Shown here in pieces: positions 47,853 through 58,484 of a DNA stretch of 64,000 nucleotides; position 1 is the stretch's first letter, and each line of letters starts with the position of its first letter. The notes beneath the pieces are model-generated. The model was not told the origin of the DNA. It did no database searches and saw nothing but the letters and a program-made list of their open reading frames with translations. The stretch is from Nymphaea colorata (lineage: Eukaryota > Streptophyta > Magnoliopsida > Nymphaeales > Nymphaeaceae): contig NC_045143.1 in assembly GCF_008831285.2 (NCBI RefSeq), forward strand, positions 11,605,503 to 11,669,502, given 5' to 3'. Made by a program: the position numbers and the translations under genes.

Positions 47853-48269
47853 TGTAAAAGCAAGGAGTTCAATGTTAACGGTCTCCATGGATAAGGCAAC
47901 TATAAATGATGAAGCAGCTGCTATACCTAGAAAATGTTTATTAGACAAGGAAGAAGGGATTGCAGGCTTACCTAATCTAAATCAAGATCGTGAGAATCTA
48001 TACACAATCAGGAATGCTATAAAAACTAAGGGCGAGCCATTTGGGAATTTTTGTAATCCTCTCAAATGTAATCCCACTAAACATGGAGAGAATATCTCCA
48101 GCCAAAATTGTAATTGTCCTCCTTAAAAGGCATAGTGCGTGAGGCTCAAAGTGATAGAACTCTTTTGAAGCCTCCTATCATGGATGTAGGCCTAACAGCC
48201 GAACCATGTTAAAACTCTTCTCTTGCTATGATTTAGTGGTTTGCCTTCTTTAAATCTAGACTTTTGTCA
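47853..48269 (+). repeat. Copia-1 3' LTR
   Basis: 417 bp starting TGTAAAAGCAAGG and ending TTTTGTCA, followed by target duplication CTAAG (48270-48274). It is collinear with the 5' LTR, with scattered substitutions and small indels. Confidence 0.9.
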
Positions 48270-48561
48270 CTAAGATGATGAACCAAACCAGCCTCCCTCG
48301 AGTTTTTCCCACAAACAGATGGATCACTACAAAACTGATGCATACCAAACATCAGACTTTAAGGACATGACTGCAAGGACATGACTGCACCTCCTCTGGA
48401 GACAAGTATGACCTCTATCTCCTTCCTTATGCTGGTCCCATAGGTGGCCTTATTCCGAAAGATGGGAGGGCAAAGGCAGTCAGATCCTTAGTTTAAGAAA
48501 GCAAAAATGCCACAAGGAAACTTGTGAATTCAAGGAAGGAGGATGGTGTTGGGAATATGGC

Positions 48562-48605
48562 GGGGGGGGGGGGGGGGGGGGGGCGGGGGTGGGGGTGGAT
48601 GGGGG
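48562..48605 (+). repeat. Guanine tract with G-quadruplex potential
   Basis: Twenty-two consecutive G residues (48562-48583), then three further runs of five G with short interruptions. Polymerase or assembly slippage may affect the exact length. Confidence 0.85.
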
Positions 48606-49296
48606 CAAAGGCTGGGCTATGCACGTGTTCAAGGAGATGGGGTTTCAAATGATGAGGAAGAGGACCACCCAAAGAACATCACTGTTACAACCTAGAATCA
48701 GTGTTTAACGCAAAACACTTCTATTGATAAAGAAGATAACATTGTCTCTTACAAGGAGGAAGAAAGCAAAGCCATGTTGGCTTTGAATAACTGACCTCTT
48801 GTTGAGTTGACTACTCTTTTTTATTTTATTTAAGCATGGAAGATCAAAGGGTCGGCCAGAGAGGCAGCCCAAGAAGATTTACTGTTCACAGTTCATGAAC
48901 ATCAACCTACGATCTTGTTTATTTTGGACCTCATGGTTCATAGATGTAAGTTGGCCCACATGGAAGTGAATATCATTAATGTGAGAATTGAGGATGGTAA
49001 CCCCTATTGACTCAAAGTAGACTGTACCAAAAAAAGGAGTGCCTTCAAGTTCACTGTCTTTGAGGTTGACATGCACCTTAACTACTTAACCCACAAAAAC
49101 TCCTTTAGAGATCTCTCTAATGCCATCTCGGCAATGAGAGAGCCAATTGCAATCGTTGGCAACTTCAACGGCCTATGGGGTTCAAGATGAAATGATGGCT
49201 CCAAGTTTCACCTCTTGCCAAGATTTTAATGTGTTTGTCACTACAACAATAAGTATGATTGGCTAGGACTCTTGCCATGGCCAATAAGTTAGATTG

Positions 49297-49324
49297 CTAT
49301 TGCTAAAAATATTTTTAGCAATAG
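49297..49324. repeat. 28-bp perfect palindrome
   Basis: The half-site CTATTGCTAAAAAT is followed by its exact reverse complement, with the centre between 49310 and 49311. A second imperfect palindrome (GCCAAAAAATATTTTTGGC) lies at about 49393-49411. Both sit in a roughly 200-bp AT-rich segment that interrupts the LINE frames and may be a small foldback element, though I could not define its ends. Confidence 0.85.
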
Positions 49325-50373
49325 CCTATGCCCTAGCGATTGGTAAGGGTTACCTTGCTATCTATATTTTTTACAACAAGAGTGACCATTGCCAAAAAAT
49401 ATTTTTGGCACGGCTGCATATTTTGTTAGCAACAAACTTTGTTGTTGCCAAAAATAGGTACATATGAAATCAGCCAATAATGTGGCCCTATGCATTACTG
49501 TCTACATGAACTTTCCAGTTGTCAGGATAAGATTGCCACAATCAGTGAAGTCATTCTCACTTTACGAGATTTTGAAAAGGAAGCAGAGTTGCTTGTTAAC
49601 AACCAAAAGTCGGCCTTTATATTGTTCCATGTAGATGAACACCACATTCGATCTATAGCTTAGCTCCTCCACTAGGAAAGCACTAAGCTCCCTAACACTT
49701 ACCTTGGCCTTCCACTCTTCCTATGAAACATGAACTCGGAGTTCTATGCCAATTTTATAGGAAAGGTTGAGAAAAAGCTAGCTATTTGGAAGGTTAGGAT
49801 GCTTGCCTATTCAGGCCACCCTACTTAATCCACCTTGTGTTGAGCCAAATCATCAATTACTGGATGATGGCTTTTCGTATGCCAAATATTGTTATTGCAA
49901 ATTCTGAAAGGCTCTGTAATCATTTTCTTTGGGGAGATACGGAAAATTAGAAAAGGAAGCATCTCATTAGTTGGACATAGCTGGGTGCTTCAGGGTGATA
50001 TAAAGAGTATACTTTGTGGATCTATCAATTTCATACATCATAAAAAGGAAATATGTACTGGATGTGTGTGCCATGAAGGTGGACCCATGACCTTACTTTG
50101 GGGATTATACTTTGGTTGTTTAAATCGCAGTGTTAGCAAGGAGAATTGGAACTAAACTCTCCATTATAGTGAAGAGCAAAAGTGGTGAGATAACTCGAGT
50201 TGACAGGAGGTACATTCAGTCGGACCTTCTTTGTGAGGCAAAGCAATTGCTCGAATGGATCATTTTTATATGCCCAACTTGGAAGAAAAAATTGCCATTG
50301 CGGCCCACCTCCAACGTACTTTAAGAAGACATGGTCAAAATGGTTGGAAAAGCTCAGTTCTAAAATCTCATAG

Positions 50374-50813
50374 TGAAACTGTAACACATCTCACCACCAA
50401 GACTTACCAACAATCACACAAAGGAAGATTGCATCGGATACAGTCAAGGAAGACACTCCAAGGAAATCTGCTACGGTTACAGCCAAAGGCAATAATCAAG
50501 GAAGGAACCAATTTAACAAGAAATCAGAAGATGAACCGGCCAGGCTGCAGATTGCGTCCAAAGATGATAAGAGCAATCAAATTACAGTTACAAAGGAGGA
50601 TAATGACAAACACAAATAAAAAATGGTCAGCTACAGAATTAATGTAACCTCTCCTAAAATAAAGGAGAGACTTGAGGTTGTATTGCTATAAATTCTGAAA
50701 GGAACCTTCCCACCATAGTGTGGAAGAAACCCTCGTGGATGTAGGTTTTTCTCACCGAACCACGTAAAATCGTCTTTCTCTCTCTCACTCTCAATGATTT
50801 CTATTTTCTCTCA
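50374..50813 (+). repeat. Copia-2 5' LTR
   Basis: 440 bp starting TGAAACTGTAACAC and ending TTCTCTCA. It contains an open frame (to 50619) that is continuous with the pol frame in the 3' copy. A CT-rich segment near the end (50773-50791) probably lies in the R/U5 part. Confidence 0.95.
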
Positions 50814-50825
50814 TGGTATCAGAGC
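50814..50825 (+). other. Copia-2 primer-binding site (initiator tRNA-Met type)
   Basis: TGGTATCAGAGC immediately follows the 5' LTR and matches the usual plant Copia primer-binding site exactly. Confidence 0.92.
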
Positions 50826-51230
50826 ATTAATCGGTGGAGCTAGAGGTAATTCGCCACGATAGCAATTCTGTTGAAGGAGAGTTGAGACCGCTATTACAGC
50901 TCTTTGTTCAAAAAGAGTCTATGATCTCTTACCTCACCGCTGTGATCTTTTCTACTGCCGAGAGCAAGAGGTGTACACGCTGAGAGCGGGAGGCATACGC
51001 AATTGCTAGGTGGAAGACAGGCCCACACAGTACTTTCCCTGCATAGCCTGCCCTGCTCTTTGTTAAGGTGCTCTGCAACAATTCCTGGCTTGGAACATGG
51101 CAGTTTGTCAGGAGCAGCTTCAGGCAAGAATTCTACCACACACAAATCTTGTGTGTTTCTGCTACTGGTCATCATCTGAACACATCAGATTTTGAGCCGT
51201 AAAGTTTGTTTTAAGCTCAGTTTTTCACCT

Positions 51231-52160
51231 ATGGCTGCTTCCAATATTGCTTAACATTACCTGTATCCTTACAACTTTAATGTCACAAATTTTGTGACCA
51301 TCAAGTTGAACCAAACCAATTTTCTTGTTTGGAAAACTCAATTGCTTGGACTCATTGAGAGTCAAGACATGACTAAGTTCATCGAAGGAGAAACGGCTGC
51401 ACTTGAACCCACCATCCAGCATGTCAAGGAAGATGACATGGTGGAGGAACGCGTGAATCCAGCCTATCAAGCATGGCGAAAATCAGATCGTCTATTGCGT
51501 GGATGGATCACCGACACACTCGTAGAAGAGGTTATGGGCACAATAATTGGGCTTCAAACATCTAAAGAGGTATGGAACACCCTTATGACACACTTTTCTC
51601 ATAAATGTCAAGAGAGGGAACATTTGCTTATGCAAAAACTCCAAACATATAAGAAAAGAAACCTAGCTATTTCAAACTATATCTGTGGTTTCAAGAAAAT
51701 ATGTGATGAGTTTGCAGCTATAGGCAAACCAATCGAGGATCATTCCAAAGTTTTTTGGCCCCTTAGTGGATTGGGACAGGAATATGAATCGTTTACCACC
51801 ACTATGATGAAGCCTCCAACACCATCTTATATAGATGTTGTAGCCCAACTTCAAGTCATGAAACCATTTGAAGTATGTATCATGGAGATACTAGTGACCA
51901 TGCTGCATTTTACAGCAAGAGGTACACAAATCCCAGATTTAAACCAAACAAAAATCAATTCTTTAATTCCAAGGGCCGAGAGTTCACACAGGCGGCACAA
52001 ACTGGAGGACAAACTCCATCAAATCAAACCAAGAGTAGCGAACGAGGAGAACCCCCAAGCAAGAACAAAGGTGTTCGTTGTCAAATCTGCCACAAAATGA
52101 ATCACAATGCTGCAAATTGCTGGCATCGGTTCAATCATGCTTTTCAAGCCCAGGAGGTAC
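51231..52160 (+). pseudogene. Copia-2 gag, frameshifted
   Basis: The probable start at 51231 (MAASNIA) meets a stop at codon 8. The UBN2-type gag then runs FVTIKLNQTNFLVWKTQLLG, EVWNTLMTHFSHKCQEREHL and ICDEFAAIGKPI to about 51850, where a frameshift moves into the frame beginning at 51875. The nucleocapsid knuckle CQICHKMNHNAANC (about 52081-52122) has the C-x2-C-x4-H-x4-C spacing. The early stop and the shift make it a pseudogene. Confidence 0.88.
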
Positions 52161-55100
52161 CACATGCACTAGCAGCTATGAAGACAACCGACAGACACGA
52201 TGACAAGTGGTTTCCGGATACAGGGGCGTCCACACATATAACATCTGATCCATATAATCTTACAAACTTTACCAAATATCATGGTAGCGATCAAATTATG
52301 GTGGGAAATGGTGAAAAATTGAATGTTACTCATATTGGTAATACGGCCATTCAAAATGGGGAAAGACATCTTGATCTTAATAATGTTCTTGTTGTGCCTC
52401 CAAATTAAGAAGAATCTAGTTTCAGTCAGCCAGTTAACATCAGAATATCCATACATATTTCAATTCTCTGTTGATGGTTTTTCCGTTAAGGACAAGAGGA
52501 ACAATCGGCTAATAGCATCGGGCAGTAGAACCAGAGGTCTTTATGTGTTTCAAGAAACCAAGGACCAGCAGCATACAGCCTTCTTCTCCAACAAATTTCG
52601 ATCAGTCAATAAAGAGACATGGCATCAACGTTTGGGTCATCCTCATTATCAGATAGTTGATTTTCTTGTTAGCAAAAATAATAATGAGGTGAGTGGACCT
52701 CAATCAAGACTGTCAATTTGTTCTAGTTGTCAAGTTGCCAAGATGTGTCGACTTCTTTTCTTCCAATAGAAGATCATTCTCAAATTTTTCTTGAGCGAAT
52801 TCGTTGCAATTTATGGGGACCAGCCCCCATCACGTCTACACAACATTTTCAATTTTATGTTATATTTGTTGATGAGACTACAAGATTTGTTTGGCTATAT
52901 CCCCTTCAGCACAAATCTAAACTTTGTCAAGTGTTTATGGAATTTCATAAATTAGTTGAACAACAGTTTGAGACAAAGTTAAAATTTTTCCAAACCGATG
53001 AAGGCGGTGAATTTAACAGTCTTGTATTATAGCATTATTTGAAACAAAATGGAATTCAACACGTCAAGGCATGCCCCAAAACGCCGCCACAAAACGGTTT
53101 GGCTGAACGGCATCATCGGTCCATCGTTGAATTAGGCCTCGCCATGCTATTTCATGCTCATATACCTTGAAATATTGGGTCGATGCTTTTCTTACTACGG
53201 CATGGTTGATTAATCGGTCCCACTTTGCAAATGAAGTCACCATTTGAGTGTGTTTTTGGAAAGAAACCAGATTATGCATGCCTTCGTATTTTTGGCAGTC
53301 GATATTTTCCGTATTTGAGAGATTATGCCAAGAACAAATTTGAACCAAGATCATTACCATGTGTCTTTTTGGGGTATAGCTCTATTCATAAAGGCTACCA
53401 GTGTTTATATCCTCCTACTGGACGTATATATATTTCATGGCATGTGGTATTTGATGAAGCATAATTTCCGTTTCATAAACTTGGAATATTATTTTCAAGC
53501 GTTGCACACCAGCTGCAACCTGCAACCTTTAATGATTGGACCGAGCCTCCTCACACCACCAATGATCGAGCTGAGCCTCATGCTAATTATGAAACTTTAT
53601 CTACTCGTATGCATCATGAAGAGCTTCCAACGCAAGAAGCATCACCAGATACTTCATCTCCTCACTTGCATCATGAAGAGCTTTCAGCGCCAAAAGCATC
53701 ATCACCTACTATCACTACCTCAAATCCTCACGAATCGGCCATGCACACCGAGGACTTTCATCTTACTACAACAACCTCACGAAGTGCTACTCCTACAGTC
53801 TCAACTCATGCCATGGTCATCTAGCAAAGGCTGGTATTACCAAGCCCAATCCTCGCTACTTTCTCACTGCAAGTATTCCTTTGGAACCTAAAACAGTGAA
53901 GGAGACCTTAATGCATGATGGATGGGTGGCAGCGATGAAGGAAGAACTCCATGCCACACATGGACCCTAGTTGCTCGACAACCGAATATGAATGTGGTAA
54001 GCACTCATTGGGTTTTCAAAACCAAGTTGAAAAGTGATGGCACACTTGAACGTCTCAAGGCTAGACTTGTAGCCTGTGGTTTTAATCAAATACCTAACAT
54101 TGACTTTATGGAGACTTTCTCTCTGGTCATCAAACCGGCTACCATTCGAATTGTCCTCACCATTGCCTTGACCAACCGATGGAACATCAAGCAGATTGAC
54201 GTCAAAAATGTGTTTCTTCATGGTAACTTAGATCAAACTGTTTTCATTGAGCAGCCACCGGGCTTTCTTGACCCTTCTAAGCCAAATGCACGTATGTAAA
54301 CTTCACCGGGCTTTGTATGGTCTTCATCAGGCTCCTCGTACTTGGTACGATTGGTTTGGCTCCTTCTTGTTAACCAAGGGGTTCTATGCTAGTATTTCTG
54401 ATTCCTCCCTGTTTGTCTATCGAGAAGCTCGAGGTACTCTTTCTTCTTTATGTAGATGACATCATTCTCACCGGGAGCAATAGTACTATGCCTTAGCAGT
54501 TTGTTAAAGAATTGAGTATTGAATTCGTCATGAAAGACCTTGGCTATCTTCATCATTTTTTAGGCATGGAAGTTGTGCAACCAGATCTGGACTTTTCTTA
54601 AATCAAAGGCGTTATGATTTCAGTCTACTTGAACGTGCGAAACTACTTGGTTGTAAAAATGCCATTACACCATTAGTTCAATACTATCAAGCTTGTCCCG
54701 ACGACGCACCATTCGCTGATCCCACGTTATTTCGAAGTCTTGTTGGAGGGCTGCAATATTTGACGTTCACCAGGCTGGACATATGATTCAATGTTAATTA
54801 TGTCAGCCTGTACATGCAGACACCAACCAATAGTCACTTTCAGCTTGTAAAACGTATCCTTCACTACATTCATGGAACAATTTCTGATGGGTGTACACTA
54901 TCTCCACAACGTGATTTTAGGCTTCATGCCTTCTCTGATTCTGATTGGGTCGGTTGTCATGCTACTCGACGTTCTACTACTGTTATTGTACATTCATCGG
55001 AATAAATTGCATCTCTTGGGCTGCAAATAAGCAACCCACTGTAGCTCGATCTACGACAAAAGCAGAGTATCGATCTATGGCCTCTGCAGCAGCTGAGCTT

Positions 55101-55406
55101 ACATGGATTACATATATTTTGAAATATCTTGGTATATACTTGGCTCATGCTCCAATCCTATACTGTGATAATATGTCTTCTCTCCAGGTTTCTATTAAAC
55201 CGGTTTTCCATTCACGTATGAAACATGTCGAATTAGATTATCATTTTCTGCATGAGAAGATTGCACTCGGCCAACTTACAACACAATTTGTACCTTCCGC
55301 TCAACAACTTGCTGACATTTTCACTAAGGCACTCTCAATTCCTCACTTTTACTCTCTTCGCGACAAACTGGGCTTGACTAGAGCCCCGCCTAGTTTGAGG
55401 GGGGAT
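52161..55406 (+). pseudogene. Copia-2 pol: protease, integrase, RT, RNase H; multiply broken
   Basis: Protease WFPDTGASTHIT is near 52209-52244, with its catalytic Asp intact. Pre-integrase KETWHQRLGHPHYQIVDF is near 52613. In the integrase core the first catalytic residue is Asn in CNLWGPAP (about 52805) where Asp is expected; QTDEGGEF (about 52993) and NGLAERHH (about 53095) retain the other two acidic residues. Integrase C-terminal PDYACLRIFGSRYFPYLRDY and GYSSIHKGYQCL follow. RT has THWVFKTKLKSDGTLERLKA, QIDVKNVFLHGNL and an intact YVDD at 54449-54460. RNase H includes SDSDWVGCHATRRST, ARSTTKAEYRSMA and HFLHEKIALG. Frame changes occur near 52400, 52760, 53030, 53460, 53820, 54297 and 54480. 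The last frame (from 54945) reads through the PPT into the LTR, ending at 55658. Confidence 0.92.
55398..55406 (+). other. Copia-2 polypurine tract
   Basis: GAGGGGGGA directly abuts the TG that starts the 3' LTR, the position of the plus-strand priming site. Confidence 0.9.
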
Positions 55407-55849
55407 GAAACTATAACAGCTCACACAGCTCACCACCAAGACTTACCAACAATCACGCAGAGGAAGATTGCATCGGATACAATCAAGGAAGACACTCCAA
55501 GGAAATCTACTACGGTTACAGCTAAAGGCAATAATCAAGGAAGGAACCAATTTAACAAGAAATCAGAAGATGAACCGGCTAGGCTGCAGATTGCATCCAA
55601 AGATGATAAAAGCAATCAAATTAGTGTTACAAAGGAGGATAATGACAAACACAAATAAAAAACGGTCAGCTACAGAATTAATGTAACCTCTCCTAAAATA
55701 AAGGAGAGACTTGAGGCTGTACCGCTATAAATTCTGAAAGGAACCTTCCCACCACAGTGTGGAAGAAACCCTCGTGGACGTAGGTGTTTTTTCACTGAAC
55801 CACGTAAAATCGTCTCTCTCTCTCTCTCAATAATTTCTGTTTTGTCTCA
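55407..55849 (+). repeat. Copia-2 3' LTR
   Basis: 443 bp starting TGAAACTATAACAG and ending TTGTCTCA, then target duplication CATAG. Compared with the 5' copy it has a small insertion near the start (CAGCTCACA region) and scattered, mostly transition, differences. Confidence 0.95.
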
Positions 55850-55854
55850 CATAG

Positions 55855-56352
55855 TAGTCACTTTTTGTTTCTTGGGTGCAATTTGTCTATAGATGTGTTA
55901 TGGGCGGGTGCTGTAAGGAACATAGATCACTAGAACCTTCAGGCACGACCCTTGCAAGATTGTGCTCTTGCCCTTGTTGGTGTTCCATTTTGTTTGCTGG
56001 TTTTTGTGTGTTCTTGCCTTTTGTTCCTGCTATCCTCTACTTTTTGAGCAAATGGGTTTAGGGGCTCCTTTTTGCCAGCAGGCTTGCACTGGAATCAGTA
56101 GACCTTGATTTTTCTTTCGACATTTCTAGGCAAAAAAATGAAAAAAATGAGCAAAAATAAATCATCGATCAAGCACTTCACAGAAAGTTCTACTATTTAT
56201 GCATATAAAAACTTTAGCACATCCCTAAGGGGGTTGACACAATGGGGGGGTTGACACAATGGACGGGCAAGCACTAGTAGGAGGCTAGTCTCATTTCAAA
56301 TTCATGAAGTGTCAACCTCCTACACTGCAAAAAAGGAATACCAATATGCGAG
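55855..56352 (+). other. LINE 3' tail and adjoining sequence
   Basis: Non-coding; resembles an L1 3' UTR: T-rich text, then an A-rich stretch (GGCAAAAAAATGAAAAAAATG, near 56130). It is followed by about 200 bp with a short direct repeat GGGGGTTGACACAATGG at about 56229 and 56247. Whether these last 200 bp belong to the LINE or to the duplication unit is unclear. Confidence 0.4.
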
Positions 56353-57690
56353 TTGAAATATAGCAAGGGCATCACTCTGATCCAAAGACACCCAATTCCC
56401 TCACTTTTACTTAATCTAATGGATTCAACTGAACCACCTTATTGTTTGATATGCTGGCTAGCCATCTGGACGAGGCCTTATAAGGTTTAAGTCTGCTCAA
56501 AAAACAGAAAGAGTATGGTCTAGAAATGTATATTATACCAAAAATTTAAGTGAAAAGAAAAAAATTCATCCTATTCCAATTGAGAACTATCTAACAAACG
56601 ACCCATATATATCTAAGGTATTTGTAGATGGGAACACTCTGATGACCTTCCTAGTGTAAAAGACATCAGGTTGGAAATTGAATGATCTATATGAGCATCT
56701 AATGTGTGCAAGTATGAAAATGGCCAAAAAAACCTTCTTGATCTAATGTTGATTTAATAACTGTGTTCAAGGTCCAACCGCACAGTAGAACAAGAATGAA
56801 AAAAAAAAGAACATCACACCAATTGTTCAACTTGTATGACACTCATAAAATTGGTTAGGGATGTCAACAGATCGGATTTGAGATACCTGATCCAAATCAA
56901 ATATATTGACATCCATAAAAACGACCCTAAGAGCCCTTGTTGGCAGTTTTGTTAAGACATTATGAAAAGATAGAACTCAAAAAATATTTAGTTCTGTTTT
57001 CAACTACTTCCGGAATTTGGAGAAGGCCAAGCACTTAAACTCTTCTGGTTAAAGAAGGTCTAACATGTATTGAGGTTAATTAGGAGGCTAGAGCAATATG
57101 TGAAACCGGCCAGCAAATACATGCCTTTGTTAGTGAATGAAAAAATAAAGGGAGAATCCAAGATGAGTCGAATAGAACTAAGTGTGGGGATCCACCACTT
57201 TCACAAGAAGGTAAAGCTGAAAATGACGCCTTAGCTACCCTTTCTCCAATTCCAATTGGTTTCGTGGCGGTACAAAATGCCAAAGTCCTCCAAAAGATAA
57301 TGCGGCGAATGTATGAACGCACAAAACTATATGGAAAAAGTTATATCGAAAAAAAAAGTTATGAAGAAGCACTTGGCATTTGCGTGAAGAAAAACTAATT
57401 TCCGATGTAGAACAACAAAAGTGGTTTGAACAATTCCCCCTTTCCTTACCCTACTAAACATACATTTGTCTGTCTTTTGTTATTTTATATATAAAAAAAA
57501 CAATTAATGGCTTTCATCACCTTTGAAAATTTCTCTCCAAAACTGGGTGTATGTTCGCTAACTTTTTAATAAGTTGATCGTTTAATTCTCTAAATCCAAC
57601 GTGCTCTTTTGTCAATAGAGCCACAAAATATAATTAATTAATGGTTTGCTAGCTTCTTAATGAGACAAATGCGATTTTTCTGGTAAAAAT
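56353..57690. repeat. Segmental-duplication module R2, copy d (right half of the split unit)
   Basis: Starts TTGAAATATAGCAAGG, matching the start of R2a (19736 onward), with TTTACTTAATCTAATGG (56406) and ACTAGCCAT-like text in common. The core CTACTTCCGGAATTTGGAGA (57003) and GGGAGAATCCAAGATGAG (57149) follow. It lacks the Tourist MITE: a single TTA at 57130-57132 is the empty site. It precedes R3c and gene C. Confidence 0.78.
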
Positions 57691-57965
57691 TTGAACCAAA
57701 ACCAAGTCCGTATATTTGTGGACCATTCCACTTGAGCTGTATATGTACTGAAACGCCTTTTATAACTTCAGTGTCCATGAGTTTAACAGAGCTTAATCTA
57801 GCTTTGGGCCGGCTCATTTTCTTCAACGATTTCATTTTAAACTTGAACAAACTTGAACTTGACTTGTTTATAAGCGAGTCAAGCTTGAGTTGAGTTTAAC
57901 GGTCGAATGAGTTCGAGTTGAGACTAAATTGGCTAGACTCATTGAACATCCTTAGATCAAGTTAC
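57691..57965. repeat. Module R3, copy c, with CTCG-rich hAT fragment
   Basis: GAACCAAAACCAAGTCCGTA corresponds to R3a and R3b. A GACTTGTTTATAAGCGAGTC-type hAT subterminal segment follows and ends TTGAACATCCTTAG. Confidence 0.6.
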
Positions 57966-58484
57966 TGTTCACATGAGCAAATCCTGATTGTAAGAACATG
58001 TGGGATAGAGGTGTCAATGAGTTGCAGCTATTTGGATCAGCAGCCTGAATATGAAACAAAGAATTGGAATTGATGCAAAAGTATTCAAACGTTAATCAGA
58101 GATTCAGAGTCAGATTTGACACCAACCGAATTACGTCCATATTTGTCTAATGTCAAGATCCAAATAAATCTAAACATCTAATTCTACTCAAAACTCTGTT
58201 TTGGTTTTGATTACATAGACATGTGAGTCTGAACCGGACAAAGACTGAAAAGTCAAGTTATTCTCGCCATAAATCCTACATTCAAACAGTTTATATCTCC
58301 AAAGATAGCAAAAGAAAGTTTATCTAGATAATTAAAGCAAGGAAAGAAAAGTTACGGGTACAGAATAGACGTCAACTACAATGATACCCAGAATATAACT
58401 TCTAGTTGGACTTGTGTGTTATAGTGCCTAATGAAGCCAGAAAAATTTCAGAACGAAAGACAATAGACAGTCTAGACTGAAGGG

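Larger units (their letters stand above)
31803..48269 (+). mobile_element. Copia-1 LTR retrotransposon, 16.5 kb, with nested hATs and internal tandem array
   Basis: LTRs at 31803-32217 and 47853-48269 start with TG, and the 3' copy ends in CA. CTAAG flanks the element (31798-31802, 48270-48274). Order: PBS, gag with CCHC knuckle, protease (split by hAT-1), GAG-pre-integrase and integrase (38527-39400), six tandem integrase/RT-junction units (39398-46435, unit 1 holding hAT-2), then RT and RNase H (46436-47850). Integrase before RT and the domain signatures make it Copia. Subtracting hAT-1, hAT-2, their target duplications and five extra units leaves 4839 bp, a normal Copia length. All frames are broken. 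LTR copies differ at many positions, so the insertion is not recent. Confidence 0.93.
48275..50368 (+). pseudogene. LINE middle piece: ORF1-like, endonuclease and reverse-transcriptase remnants
   Basis: Broken plus-strand frames. 48290-48560 continues the ORF1-like sequence interrupted at 31797. An endonuclease-like segment lies near 49127-49180 (IAIVGNFNGLWGS). The L1-type RT thumb region spans about 49560-49925 (VNNQKSAFILF, TYLGLPL, AIWKVRMLAYSG, ITGWW). A G-rich tract (48562-48605) and a palindrome-containing insertion (about 49250-49470) interrupt it. Catalytic FADD-type RT sequence is not seen and is probably deleted. Confidence 0.6.
50374..55849 (+). mobile_element. Copia-2 LTR retrotransposon, structurally complete, 5.5 kb
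   Basis: LTRs at 50374-50813 and 55407-55849 (TG...CA), target duplication CATAG (50369-50373, 55850-55854), a canonical PBS and PPT, and gag-PR-INT-RT-RH order. Frames are interrupted by several stops and shifts, and the integrase first catalytic Asp is replaced. LTRs differ at roughly two dozen positions by eye. It sits in the LINE, downstream of Copia-1 and in the same orientation, but it is a different family (unrelated LTR). Confidence 0.96.
31360..56352 (+). mobile_element. LINE (non-LTR) retrotransposon remnant hosting two Copia elements; the whole 25-kb nested block
   Basis: LINE-derived sequence appears as three pieces, 31360-31802, 48270-50373 and 55850-56352, interrupted by Copia-1 and Copia-2 with their target duplications. 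The middle piece carries an endonuclease-like MREPIAIVGNFNGLWGS (about 49127-49180) and the reverse-transcriptase C-terminal region (49560-49925). That region includes NTYLGLPLFL, FIGKVEKKLAIWKVRMLAYSG and a following WW, as in plant L1 elements. The last piece ends with an A-rich stretch near 56130-56160. Net length without the Copias is about 3.0 kb, so the LINE has large deletions. TTGAAATA at 31352 and 56353 is a candidate target duplication. Right-end polyadenylation is not clean, so the exact ends are uncertain. Confidence 0.65.
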
